From Bacillota bacterium (GTDB lineage Bacteria; Bacillota; Clostridia; TANB77; UBA1234), in contig JAEEHF010000047.1 in assembly GCA_016280725.1 (NCBI GenBank), positions 107,361 through 171,360 on the forward strand: 64,000 bases of DNA, written 5' to 3'. Under the pieces are notes generated by a model. It was not told the DNA's origin, searched no databases, and was given only the letters and a program-made list of their open reading frames with translations. The position numbers and the translations under genes were made by a program. Positions 29,901-40,195 of the stretch are shown here, piece by piece. The stretch's first letter is position 1. Each line of letters opens with the position of its first letter.

Positions 29901-32900
29901 AACCGTCTTAGCACCATTTGTAAAGTCAGTAAACTGTGGATTTGTCGTAGAATATGTGCTTCCACCATCCGTACTATAATATATTGTTCGGCCACTAGAT
30001 GGTACCGTAACATTTACAGTAATTGAATGTGGTTGTCCATTATATACTCCACTATATCCAGAAGAAGTAACTGTCATCTGATTGTTACCAATAGAAACAA
30101 CTTCACTTCCTGTAGCAGGAGTATATCCATCTTTTGTAATTTGGAAGTAAACTGTATATTCACCTGGGTTAGTGTATTGTGGATTGTCTGCTAAATTATA
30201 GGCACCAGTTGATGTAGTTCTATATTTAATTGTTACTCCACTCATTGAACTTGGAGTTGTAACGTTAACAGTTATACTATGTGGTTGCCCATCCCATGCT
30301 CCATTATATCCAGATGAGGTATATACAAAGGTTCTAAGTTGTGGATTTATTATTCTTGTATCTCTCGTTATTGTATAGTTACTTGTAGTAGTTGTACTTC
30401 CTGCTTTTATTACTACACTTTCATTTGTTATAGATAGTGTTGCACTAGAAGCTTGAGTTGATGTTGAAGTAACTGTAGCAGCCGTAATGCTCTCACCTGT
30501 TGCTAATGATCCGTCAGTTATCTCAATATAATCTTTTCCGCTACTAATACTATCTCCCCAGAATATTGTTTGATTAATTGGTCTGACAGTAATAGCTCTT
30601 GCACTTACTACAATATCTACAACTGATGATTCTGGTGAATCATTGTGATTACTGTCACCAACTATCTTAGCTTTAACTTTTGTTGTTCCAACAACTTTTC
30701 TCTTTGGTGCTGTTTCACTATAATTACTCCACGTAGTACCACCATCTGTACTATATGAATATTTAAGCGTTCCTCCGCTTACTGAACTTGGTCCAGTAAC
30801 CGAATAATCTACATTATTATATTCATTATTTGAACCTGTTATAGTAGGTGCTTGTGTACCCGCTTTAACGATTGTAAGTGTACCTGTTTGAAGTGTAATA
30901 GCGTAGTTAGTTGTTGTAACATTTGAATGATTTGAACTCTTTGCAATTACAGCACTATTAGGTGCAATTGTAAGTGTTCCTGGACTCTGACTAACATCAG
31001 TAATATTTGATGTTGGTCCACCAATTGATATTAATTCTTCTCCTGTAATTATTCCGTTTGCAGAAACATAATCAACACCAGTACCTACTTCTTCACCATA
31101 TGTAATTGTTTGATCACTTGCCTTAATTGTTACTGGTTTTGGATTAATAATAATGCTTCTACTACTTGTTACTGTCTCATAGCCAGCTTTTTCTATTTTA
31201 AAATAAACTGTCTTTGGACTCTGACTTACATTTGTTATTGTAGGACTACTATTTAAGTTATATGTTCCTTCAGTTTCACCATACGTTATATTTCCACCAG
31301 TGCATGTTACTGAAATTCCATGAGCAGCTCCATCATAATAATTATTATAGTCATATGCTGTATATACTAGTGTATCTGTCCCAATAGACCAAACGATATC
31401 TCTTGAACCAGTTGGGTTATCACCAGTGCTCCATTTAAAGTTCGACGTTGGTGTTGCCGTTGCATGATAAACTCCAACTGCAGTTCCCTTATTACCTGTA
31501 ATAGTATATTGACCGCCACTTGCCTCAGAAACACCGGTTTGTTCACTTCCCGTGTATGTTAATTCCAATCCAACAGGTACTGCAATCGGCTGTCTTTCAA
31601 TTGTAAAGTCTTGGCTTACAGATGAGTAAGTATAGTGTGTAGTTGAACCAAAACTTGCAGTTACTCTGTATGTGCCTGCATTAGTTGGTTTCGTTGTGGA
31701 AGAAGCATATGATGTATCTCCAATTCCAACATATCTATAAGTAATAGATGGTATCTCATCTTTATCAAAAGTAACACTAGGATTTGGTGTAGGACTATCA
31801 CCATATGTCCAGCCAGACATTGATAGCGTTGCTGTGCCAGGTGCTTTTTTAATACGCCATGAAATAGTAATTGGGCCTGTACGATCTGTTCCTCTATCCC
31901 ACTGATGATTTGAATTAGGAGTTGCTATAGCATCGTAATCTCCTGGTTCTATTCCTTCATTATCAACTATGTTATATTGAGCTGGATTTGCAGGAACACC
32001 GATAATAGGATTACCTGTATATTCTTGAGTTTCATTTGCTACTGGATATGGAATGGTTTTTCTATATATCGTAAAGTCTGTTGTTGCAGTACAAGCTAAA
32101 TAATTTGTTGTTTCAGCAAATGTTGCCCTTAAGGTATAGTTTCCAGCATTTGAAGGTGCAGAGCTTGTAAATGCAGTATATGTGCTGTCTGCTGCACCAC
32201 GAACTTTATATTCGTAGGTTACATTGCTTGTTCCATTTGTCGAAGACGTTGGTTGAGGCACACTTGATGTATTTCCGTACGTCCAGTCAGCAATTGTTAC
32301 GCTTCCAGAACCCTGAGCCTTTTGAATTCTAACTTGTGCCGAGCCACTACGAGGATTATATCCTGTTGCAGTTACTGTATAGTAAATTGTCACAAATCCA
32401 TTTGTAAAGTTTGTATATGTTGGACTACTATTTTGTGTAACACTAGAAGCAGATGTTCCATATTTAATACTATAATCATTTTCATTTGAAGGGTCCGTAA
32501 CCTGAACTGTAATTCCATGTGGCTGACCATCGTACACCCCATCAAATCCCGTTGCTGTAGCTTGAACAAAGTGATCACCAATTGCAACCACTTCACTACT
32601 TTCAACCGTTGTATATCCATCTGCTGTAATTTGGAAGTATACTCTATATTCTCCTGCCTCTATGTAGCTTGGCTTTGTTCCGCTATAAGTTCCTGATTCT
32701 GTTTCTTTATATTTAATTGTTACTCCACTATCTGGCGTTGTAACACTGACACTAATGCTGTGTGGCTGTCCATCATAAGGTCCGCTAAATCCTGCAGAAG
32801 TATAAGTAAATGTCCTTTTAGGTATAGGAATCCCTGTTGTTTGATATGTTATATTATAATTACCTGTTGTAACTACTCCACCAGAAGTACGCGAAATAAC

Positions 32901-35900
32901 AACTGTTGCAGATAGTGTTACTGAATCCGTTTGAGTTGAAGCTGGATTTGAAGTAATCGTTGCAGACGTGATACTTTCACCTGTTGCCAAGCTTCCATTT
33001 GTTATATCTACCCAAGCAGTACCACTATTAATAGGATCTCCCCAATATACCGTTTGAGACTTTGGTTTTACTGTAATTGCTCGTTTATTTACAGTGATGT
33101 TAACAGCAGTCGATTCAGGTGAATCACTATGGTTACTATCACCTACAATCTTTGCTTTAACCTGTGTAATACCATAATCTATTCTTGTTGGAACTTCTGT
33201 GCTATATGAACTCCAACTACTCCAAGTTGAACCACCATTTGTAGATGTTCTATATGAATACTTCAATGTTCCTCCAGATACCGAACTTGGATAAGTAATT
33301 GTATATGGAGTGTTATTATATGTATTTGTAGAACCTGTAATAGTTGGTGCAGTCTCTATAGGAGCTTTTGTAATTGTAAGTGTTCCAGTTTGATATGTAA
33401 TAGCGTAGTTCGTTTTCTTATTTGTACTTGTTCCGCTCTTTACAATTGTTACATCTGCATCAGCAACAGAAAGCGTACCACTTCCGACATTAGTTGTATT
33501 AGATGATGGAGATGTATTTGCAACAGATAATACATCACCTGGTATTAAGTTTCCATTAGTAATAGTTGTTCCATTGTCCGTAACAGTAACAGCACTTAAA
33601 CCTTTTTCAATACTATTGCCATAAACAATTGATTGGTTATTTGCTTTAACTGTTATAGGTCTTTTATTAATCTTAACTACTTCACTTCCAGTTACAGTTG
33701 TATATCCCTCTCTTGTTATCTGATAATAAACTGTCACTCCAGTTGTATAATCAACATATTGTGGGCTTGAACTTAAACCATATGTTCCAGAAGTTGTACC
33801 ATATCTAATAGTTGCACCAGCAGAAGTTACGGTGATTCCATGTTCCGCGCCATCGTAAGTACCTGTATAGCCGCTCGAAGTGTACGACAATGTTAATGGA
33901 TTAACCGTACCACCATCTGTCAAAGGAGCGTATGTTATATCATAATTTGCTGTAGTATTAGTTCCACCCGAGGTTTTTGTAATTGTTGCGTTACTTGGAG
34001 TAAGCGTTGTTGTACCAACAGCAGCTGTAGTTGGAGAAATTGTAATACTACTTAGTTTTTCACTTGATATTATTCCATCTCCTGTGACAGTGAACTTAGA
34101 AGGATCATTGCTAAAGTTTTGCCCATAATTAATTGTTTGTGCTATTGGAGTAATAGTCAAGTTTCGCTGAGTAATTACAACTGTTTTGCTTCCAGTAACT
34201 GTTGTATATCCTGTTTTAGTTATTTGATAATAAACTGTGTATGTTCCAACATCAGTATACGTTGGACTTGACGTTAGTGTATATTGTCCTGACGATGTTC
34301 CATATTTTATAGTTGCACCAGAACATGTTACAGTAATTCCATGTGCAGCACCATCATACTTTTTGTTGTATCCATTTGCTGTATAGTCTAGTGGAATTGA
34401 TTGAATCTTCCACGAAATATCTATTGATGCATTACTTGTTGTGCTCCATTTATAGTTAGATGTTACTTCTGCTGTAGCCGTGTAATTGCCTACATCTGTT
34501 CCTGTGTTACCAGTAATTGTATACTCTCCATTAGAAGCCGGATCAACACCAGTTTGCTGGCTGCCCGTGTAATTCAATGTTTTTCCAGTCGGAGGCGTTA
34601 TTGACTTTTTAGTAATACTAAATGTATCTGTTGCAGTAGCCGAAGTGTAATCTCCTGTAGCAGGGAATGTCGCAGTTACTGTATATGTTCCTACGTTCTC
34701 AGGCTTTGTAGCACTTTCGGTGTATGTTGTTGAGCCTCTTCCCTTGTACTTATAAGTTACGCCTGTTTCTCCATTTGTATCTGAATGTGGCTGTGGATCT
34801 TTTGGAGAACCATATACCCAGTCATCAAGTGAAACAGTACCAACACCAGGCGCCTTTGTAATAGTAACAGTTCCTGTTCCATAGAAATCACCATAACCTG
34901 TTGCAGTAATTTTATAATAAACCATAAGTGGGCTTTCATATACATGCATAATAGTAGGACTTGTATTAGAAGTATATGTTGTTCCTCCGTCAGTACTGTA
35001 TTTTACTTCAGCACCACTAGAAGGTACTGTAACTGTAACCGTTATTCCATGTGATTCTCCATCATATTGGCCACTGAAATTATTAGCATTAGCAGTTATA
35101 GGGTTGTTCGTAATACTTATTGTCCTAAAATCATGAACTGGTGTATATCCTGTGGCAGAAATTTCAAAATAAACTGTAATAGGCGAAGATGTTACATCTC
35201 TATATTTAGGGCTTTCGCTTTCTGTATAAGTAGCTCCTCCATTATTACTAAACTTAACAATCGCGCCACTTGGATCTGAAACTTGTACTGTAACACCATG
35301 TAATTCTCCATCCCACGCACCATTATATCCTGTTGCAGTATATTGAATTGTTAGTGGATTAACTGTTCCTGTTCCCGTTTGAGTAGTAATGGTGTAATTT
35401 CCTGTGGTAACAGCACCAGTTGATGTTCTCTTAATTACAGCAGTTGGAGTTAAGGTAACCTGACCTACTCCAGCAGTAGTTGGAGATAATGTTACTGTTA
35501 CTGTCTCGTTTGGAGCTAAACCATCTCCTGTATTAACAACAGTAAATTTTGTATTATCAAAATCTTCACCATAATTAATCGTTTGATTATTTGCTTTTAT
35601 AGTAATCGTTCGTTTGTTAATCGTAATATTAACTGAGTTAGACTCTGCCGAAGTAGTATAGTTTGAGTTTGGTGCAAGAATTCTTGCCTTAACATTCGTT
35701 GTTCCTACATCAAGTCTTGTTGGTACATCTGTGCTCCACGCACTCCATGTTGATGAAGTGCTCTCTTTATATGAATACTGAACTGTTCCAACTGGAACCG
35801 AACTTGGACCAGTAACTGTATAAGTTGCATTTTTATATGTTCCACTAGAACCTGTTATAGTAGGTTTAGATATAGTTGCTGGATTAACGGTAATAGTTCC

Positions 35901-38882
35901 TGTTTGAAGTGTAATTGTGTAGTTAGAAGTCGTTACAGTAGTATTGTCTGATGTTTTCTTAATTACAGCACTATTTTCAGTTAATGTAAGTGTTCCTGTC
36001 CCAACATTTGTGATACTAGATGTTGGTCCTCCAATTGAAGTAAGGCTTTCACCTGTAATTAGTCCTGTAACTGTTACCGCTCCCGTACCAGTTGTAATTG
36101 GTAAAGGATTTGCGTAAGTTACGGTTTGGTTATTTGCTTTAATTGTTAATCCTTTTGGATTAATTGTTACTGTTTTACTTCCAGTAACTGTTGTATAACC
36201 TGTTTTGGTTATTTGAAAATAAACTGTATATGTTCCTGCGTCAGTATATGTAGGACTAGCATTTAAATTATATGTACCAGAAGCAGTTTTTCTATATTTA
36301 ATTGTTGCCCCCGATGTGTTACATGACACTGAAATACCATGTTCAGCGCCATCATATGTCCCAGTATAGTCGTTAGCTGTATATGAAAGAGTTAATGGAT
36401 TAATTGTTCCACCATCTACAAGCGGTGCATATGTTATCGAGTAATTATCTGTTGTGTTTGCACCACCACTTATTTTAGAAATGGTAGCATTACTTGGAGT
36501 AAGAGTCGTTGTTCCAACTGCAGCTGAATCAGCTGTTATTGTTATTGCTGACACCTTCTCTCCTGTAGCTAATCCACTTCCTGAAATTGCAACTTTTGAT
36601 GTATCACTACTAAAGCTTCCACCAAAGTCAATTGTTTGTGCAATTGGCGTAATCGTAATTGTTCGAGGTGTAACTTCAACATCAACGTCATTTGAAGGTG
36701 GAGAATCATCATGTGATTCATCGCCTACCAAGAATGCTCTAATCTTTATTGTTCCAACATTTGTAATACTTGGTATGGTTTCACTCCATTCACTCCATGT
36801 TGTACCATCATCTTCACTGTATATGTACATAAGTGTACCAATTGAGCCTGCACTAACTTGTGGACTATGCGCCTGCCCATCGTACATACTTGAAGAACCT
36901 GTAAGTGTTGGTGCTGTTAATGCTGGTTTTATGATCGTCAAAAGTCCTGTGCCATAAGTTATATTATAATTGCTTGTTCTATTTTCACTACCATTTCTTA
37001 TTTGAACATCTATAACATTTATATCTTTAGTAAGTGGCGTTCCATTATCTTGTGCCTCAAGTTCAACACTGTATAAAGTATCCCCCGTAGCAAGTCCATC
37101 ACCACTTATAGTTACCTGCGAAGTTGCAGACGACATACTTCCGCCATAATTGATTGTCTGATTTTTAGGTGTTACTGTTATATTTCTCGGAGTAATTTTC
37201 CATGTAACTTCCCTATAACCATTTGTTCCATCTTCCCAACGTTTATAACGTTCTCCATTACTTGCTGCCTTAGGAGAAATGAATATAGAGTATGTCCCCA
37301 CATTAGTTGCACTTGTAACGCTATCGGATCGCACTGTAAAGTCACTCGAAATACTTACCGTTTGTTCACTACCATTATATTTTTTATCCTCAATAGTAGG
37401 AAGTTCTAGCGGATCATATACGTAAAAATTCGTAAGAATGGAAGTTGCTGAATCTCCTCTAACATTTATGCAAGTAAATACAATAGTTGAAGGTTGCCCT
37501 GGTGGTGTATATGCAGAAAGTGCCGTAACAGTAACATCTAAATATCTTTTATTAGACCCAACTGTAATATTCGAAAATTCAACATAATTATTTGGCAATT
37601 CCGTATGACTTACCCCATTAACGTACCAAGGTACTTTATTTTCTGTTATTTGTATTCTATATTTTCTAGTTGCTCCAACAGGAATGTACGCACTTTGTCC
37701 ATCCTCTAACAAAATTGCACCCTCAGGCATAGGCGTTGTAGGAGCAGGTGTTGGAGTTGGTTGCTCACCATACTCTAGCACAACATGTCCATTAGGATAA
37801 TGAGTGGTTGTGTTTTTCGATGTTGTCGTGTAGCCTGAGGCATTCTCACCTCTTAATCCCATATATGCAAAATCATATTTAGTTGTTTGGAATGCCCCTT
37901 TTATTCCAAAAGTCGATGTATTCATTCTCTTTAAGACAACTTGCGAACCTCCTGAAGATAAGGCATCACTCCATGTATCTAGGTTATTCCAATCAAGATT
38001 AACTGTAAAAGTGGTTCCAGCAGTATAATTAGAAAATTGTGTACTCGTACTCTGCCCTGCAACAAGAGCTACAACCTCGCCTGCGGATCCACCACCATAA
38101 GTTACTCTTCCGAATTGTAACCATGTTGCTGTTGATATATTGGTATTATATTTAACAACATATGCCCTCTTATTACCGGAAGGTATACTATCAACAAATT
38201 CTAGATACCTTCCACCTATATTAGAAGAAGATGTTGTTTGTCCCCAAATTTTAACCGTAACATTTCTATCGCTAGTACCATATGAATTGTCAACAACTAT
38301 ATATTGTACATTATCAGAATCTGGTTCCACTGGTTTTGGAACAACACCAGATGGTATAGGTGTAGGTGAAGGTGTAGGTGTTGCTGTTTGACCAGGTATT
38401 AAAGTTGGAGTCGGTGTTGGTGTTGGTGTTGTGCTTTGTATTTTATACTTTTGTTCATAACCACATACTGAACATGTTCTAACATTATATCCATTTACAA
38501 CATGCCAAGAACCAAAGCTGTGAGCTGAAAACGTCCCTGATTGTTGATATCCGCACCATTTACATGCATGCCAGTGGCCTTCAGAATTCTTTGACCACGA
38601 TGTTAAATAGTAATGGGCCTGAAACGAAACGCTTATATCATCACATTTACAATAAACTTGGTGACCCGTACTATTAGGATTATGATATGTGAAACCAACT
38701 GTACACGCATAGTGGTGGGCATTACCATACTGGTTATCTGTTCCTGCGCAGGCAGCACATCTAGCATATGCTTCTTTAGATGTCGCCATAGAAAACATGA
38801 GCAGTATTATTCCCCACAAAAATTTATTTGAAAGAAGTCTCTTTATAATTCCAACTTCTTTGTTATTAACCTCTTTATACAT
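26934..38882 (-). CDS. giant secreted protein with tandem MBG/YDG-type repeats and a beta-helix-like segment (start likely 38882)
   Basis: Signal peptide after MYKEVNNKEVG; >25 repeats of the type TYTVYYQITKTGYTTVTGSKTVxI / ITVKANNQTIxYG; RBS ggagg upstream of 38882. Confidence 0.88.
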   Translation of the reverse strand: MYKEVNNKEVGIIKRLLSNKFLWGIILLMFSMATSKEAYARCAACAGTDNQYGNAHHYACTVGFTYHNPNSTGHQVYCKCDDISVSFQAHYYLTSWSKNSEGHWHACKWCGYQQSGTFSAHSFGSWHVVNGYNVRTCSVCGYEQKYKIQSTTPTPTPTPTLIPGQTATPTPSPTPIPSGVVPKPVEPDSDNVQYIVVDNSYGTSDRNVTVKIWGQTTSSSNIGGRYLEFVDSIPSGNKRAYVVKYNTNISTATWLQFGRVTYGGGSAGEVVALVAGQSTSTQFSNYTAGTTFTVNLDWNNLDTWSDALSSGGSQVVLKRMNTSTFGIKGAFQTTKYDFAYMGLRGENASGYTTTSKNTTTHYPNGHVVLEYGEQPTPTPAPTTPMPEGAILLEDGQSAYIPVGATRKYRIQITENKVPWYVNGVSHTELPNNYVEFSNITVGSNKRYLDVTVTALSAYTPPGQPSTIVFTCINVRGDSATSILTNFYVYDPLELPTIEDKKYNGSEQTVSISSDFTVRSDSVTSATNVGTYSIFISPKAASNGERYKRWEDGTNGYREVTWKITPRNITVTPKNQTINYGGSMSSATSQVTISGDGLATGDTLYSVELEAQDNGTPLTKDINVIDVQIRNGSENRTSNYNITYGTGLLTIIKPALTAPTLTGSSSMYDGQAHSPQVSAGSIGTLMYIYSEDDGTTWSEWSETIPSITNVGTIKIRAFLVGDESHDDSPPSNDVDVEVTPRTITITPIAQTIDFGGSFSSDTSKVAISGSGLATGEKVSAITITADSAAVGTTTLTPSNATISKISGGANTTDNYSITYAPLVDGGTINPLTLSYTANDYTGTYDGAEHGISVSCNTSGATIKYRKTASGTYNLNASPTYTDAGTYTVYFQITKTGYTTVTGSKTVTINPKGLTIKANNQTVTYANPLPITTGTGAVTVTGLITGESLTSIGGPTSSITNVGTGTLTLTENSAVIKKTSDNTTVTTSNYTITLQTGTITVNPATISKPTITGSSGTYKNATYTVTGPSSVPVGTVQYSYKESTSSTWSAWSTDVPTRLDVGTTNVKARILAPNSNYTTSAESNSVNITINKRTITIKANNQTINYGEDFDNTKFTVVNTGDGLAPNETVTVTLSPTTAGVGQVTLTPTAVIKRTSTGAVTTGNYTITTQTGTGTVNPLTIQYTATGYNGAWDGELHGVTVQVSDPSGAIVKFSNNGGATYTESESPKYRDVTSSPITVYFEISATGYTPVHDFRTISITNNPITANANNFSGQYDGESHGITVTVTVPSSGAEVKYSTDGGTTYTSNTSPTIMHVYESPLMVYYKITATGYGDFYGTGTVTITKAPGVGTVSLDDWVYGSPKDPQPHSDTNGETGVTYKYKGRGSTTYTESATKPENVGTYTVTATFPATGDYTSATATDTFSITKKSITPPTGKTLNYTGSQQTGVDPASNGEYTITGNTGTDVGNYTATAEVTSNYKWSTTSNASIDISWKIQSIPLDYTANGYNKKYDGAAHGITVTCSGATIKYGTSSGQYTLTSSPTYTDVGTYTVYYQITKTGYTTVTGSKTVVITQRNLTITPIAQTINYGQNFSNDPSKFTVTGDGIISSEKLSSITISPTTAAVGTTTLTPSNATITKTSGGTNTTANYDITYAPLTDGGTVNPLTLSYTSSGYTGTYDGAEHGITVTSAGATIRYGTTSGTYGLSSSPQYVDYTTGVTVYYQITREGYTTVTGSEVVKINKRPITVKANNQSIVYGNSIEKGLSAVTVTDNGTTITNGNLIPGDVLSVANTSPSSNTTNVGSGTLSVADADVTIVKSGTSTNKKTNYAITYQTGTLTITKAPIETAPTITGSTNTYNNTPYTITYPSSVSGGTLKYSYRTSTNGGSTWSSWSSYSTEVPTRIDYGITQVKAKIVGDSNHSDSPESTAVNITVNKRAITVKPKSQTVYWGDPINSGTAWVDITNGSLATGESITSATITSNPASTQTDSVTLSATVVISRTSGGVVTTGNYNITYQTTGIPIPKRTFTYTSAGFSGPYDGQPHSISVSVTTPDSGVTIKYKETESGTYSGTKPSYIEAGEYRVYFQITADGYTTVESSEVVAIGDHFVQATATGFDGVYDGQPHGITVQVTDPSNENDYSIKYGTSASSVTQNSSPTYTNFTNGFVTIYYTVTATGYNPRSGSAQVRIQKAQGSGSVTIADWTYGNTSSVPQPTSSTNGTSNVTYEYKVRGAADSTYTAFTSSAPSNAGNYTLRATFAETTNYLACTATTDFTIYRKTIPYPVANETQEYTGNPIIGVPANPAQYNIVDNEGIEPGDYDAIATPNSNHQWDRGTDRTGPITISWRIKKAPGTATLSMSGWTYGDSPTPNPSVTFDKDEIPSITYRYVGIGDTSYASSTTKPTNAGTYRVTASFGSTTHYTYSSVSQDFTIERQPIAVPVGLELTYTGSEQTGVSEASGGQYTITGNKGTAVGVYHATATPTSNFKWSTGDNPTGSRDIVWSIGTDTLVYTAYDYNNYYDGAAHGISVTCTGGNITYGETEGTYNLNSSPTITNVSQSPKTVYFKIEKAGYETVTSSRSIIINPKPVTIKASDQTITYGEEVGTGVDYVSANGIITGEELISIGGPTSNITDVSQSPGTLTIAPNSAVIAKSSNHSNVTTTNYAITLQTGTLTIVKAGTQAPTITGSNNEYNNVDYSVTGPSSVSGGTLKYSYSTDGGTTWSNYSETAPKRKVVGTTKVKAKIVGDSNHNDSPESSVVDIVVSARAITVRPINQTIFWGDSISSGKDYIEITDGSLATGESITAATVTSTSTQASSATLSITNESVVIKAGSTTTTSNYTITRDTRIINPQLRTFVYTSSGYNGAWDGQPHSITVNVTTPSSMSGVTIKYRTTSTGAYNLADNPQYTNPGEYTVYFQITKDGYTPATGSEVVSIGNNQMTVTSSGYSGVYNGQPHSITVNVTVPSSGRTIYYSTDGGSTYSTTNPQFTDFTNGAKTVNYRVVADGYQDYTGSETVNITKANGTANVTLASWTYGSPNNPTSASPTNAGGTVTYSYSGRGSTTYGPSSTRPSNVGTYTVTVTFGVVLNYNQVTASTNFEIYSAPGEGSVTMASWTYGGTASNPQPVSSTNGTSNVTYSYSGRNGTTYGPSGTKPSNAGDYTVTATFVDPTGNHSNATASANFSIYKANGTGSVTMAGWVEGNTASNPVPTSSTNGTTNVTYSYSGRNGTTYGPSATKPTTAGDYTVTATFVDPNGNYNDVHASADFTIAEANYRVGTTYFTTIKSAYDSISGSSGTIVVVRSNTDTSTLTIASEKNITIDLDGKTIQVTHGIVNNGGLTVGGGGSIISNTGAFNTLIYTTGALIVNDVTLENQGYGSSAWFTILGASFGSVTLNNGANIICNDHYTASSSSSARAVGIKGHTTLTVNQGASISADVANNKAKGIEVWGYNSYNDAVGNITINGGSIFGDNSALSFGGENGYKCTSDATISGNAQISSISDSAIMFSSTGTLTINDATITSQDGYALRKRNMDGNMNSNIVINGGLLQSQNNIAICDEANALGSLIITGGTIKSDSSIGIYSESSSTITIGTSGLPVSTSVPLIQGLTYGIDASSWNFYDGIIKGATDAYTNAPIAVEPGYGVVHENEVISGTTYDTAFLGLTLSNLVASVSPTTYVYDGTAKTPTPKLMDGTTELVLGTHYTVTYSNNINVGTATATFTAIEGSGYSGTIAVNFTITKAPIPIPTFAEKVYNGSSQTIGTGTAQYTIGSVNTATNAGVYAATVTPTSNYMWVDGTDGAKQIPWHISPKPIAVVWGATDTFTYNGNPQGPTASCATGISGQTITLQTTKYTKVGTYVSLASIDSVSGTGALASNYVLTNTTKTFTIVTNDNVAPTGTISVLNTVTANSNREFVNSNDVMLRITAQDDSEVTDMAIANENSRNTINWQDYNGQASMDVSWSLSNGDGEKTVYLMLRDEHGNTTVSFEQ

Positions 38883-39108
38883 AATGAAGGCCTCCTTATA
38901 CGTCTTCAATAAAATCAATCTATCAATAAAACCTATTAATTGCATAATAAGCTTATTATCCTAATACATTTTACAATACTTCTTATATAAATACACAATT
39001 GTAACAAAATTGTAAGATAAAATCGCGATTTTTCTTAAGGAAGCAAGGTTTTTGTTGACTTTTTTATAAAGGTAAAATAAATTATTTATAATTAAGGGGT
39101 GAATTTAT

Positions 39109-40089
39109 ATGGAAAAGATTAAAATTGGTATATGCGGCTACGGAAACCTAGGAAAAGGCATTGAAAACGAAATAAATAAATCTTTAGATATGGAACTAGT
39201 TGCAGTTTTTACGAAAAGAGAACCTGACAAGTTAACCATAAATTCTTCGGCAAAGGTAGTAAATGTTACGGAAATAGCAAAATGGAAAGATAAAATTGAT
39301 GTCATGATTATGTGTGGAGGCTCAGCAACAGACTTGCCTATTCAAGTGCCAGAATTTGCTAAATTTTTTAATACAGTTGATAGTTTTGATACACATAAAA
39401 AAATACCTGAATACTTTGAGACAGTTGATAAAGTTGCAAAAGAAAATAATCATGTTTCGATTATTTCTATTGGTTGGGATCCAGGTTTATTCTCGCTTAT
39501 GAGACTATATTCTAACTCTATTCTTCAAGATGGAAGCACCTATACATTTTGGGGAAAAGGCGTGAGTCAAGGCCATTCAGACGCTATTAGAAGAATTGCA
39601 GGTGTAAAAAATGCCGTACAGTATACAATTCCAAATGATGAAGCAATAAAGAAAGTTCGAGCTGGTGAAGCCCCTACTCTTACGACACGCGAAAAACATT
39701 TTAGAGAGTGTTTTGTTGTTTTAGAAGATGGTGCTAACAAAGAAGAAATTGAAAAACAAATAAAAGAAATGCCAAATTATTTTGATGAATACGATACAAC
39801 GGTTCATTTTATTTTTGAAGAAGAACTTAAAGAAAACCATAATAGACTTCCACATGGTGGATTTGTAATTCATTCTGGAAATACTGGCGATAATAACTCT
39901 CATGTTATGGAGTTTTCATTAAAGCTTGATTCAAATCCAGAATTTACTTCATCTGTCTTAATTGCTTACGCAAGAGCAAATTATAGGTTACAAAAATTAA
40001 AAGACTATGGTGCAAAAACTATTTTTGATATCCCACCAAAAATGCTTTCAAATGAAAGCGATGATGAATTAAGAAAAAAACTATTATAG
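39109..40089 (+). CDS. ddh: meso-diaminopimelate dehydrogenase
   Basis: KIGICGYGNLGKGIE; IISIGWDPGLFSLMRLY; FWGKGVSQGHSDAIRRI. Confidence 0.93.
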   Translation: MEKIKIGICGYGNLGKGIENEINKSLDMELVAVFTKREPDKLTINSSAKVVNVTEIAKWKDKIDVMIMCGGSATDLPIQVPEFAKFFNTVDSFDTHKKIPEYFETVDKVAKENNHVSIISIGWDPGLFSLMRLYSNSILQDGSTYTFWGKGVSQGHSDAIRRIAGVKNAVQYTIPNDEAIKKVRAGEAPTLTTREKHFRECFVVLEDGANKEEIEKQIKEMPNYFDEYDTTVHFIFEEELKENHNRLPHGGFVIHSGNTGDNNSHVMEFSLKLDSNPEFTSSVLIAYARANYRLQKLKDYGAKTIFDIPPKMLSNESDDELRKKLL

Positions 40090-40104
40090 CGTGAAAAAAT
40101 AAGG

Positions 40105-40179
40105 TCACCAGGTTTTTGGGGACACGACAGTTAGACCTGCTCACATGGTCTAACTGTCGTGTCCCCATTGACCTGGTGA
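40105..40179. repeat. GGGGACACGAC palindrome forming a long hairpin between convergent genes
   Basis: Perfect 20-bp arms GGGGACACGACAGTTAGACC (40118-40137) / GGTCTAACTGTCGTGTCCCC (40147-40166), outer TCACCAGGT/ACCTGGTGA. Confidence 0.95.
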
Positions 40180-40195
40180 TCGAAAAATTTATTAA

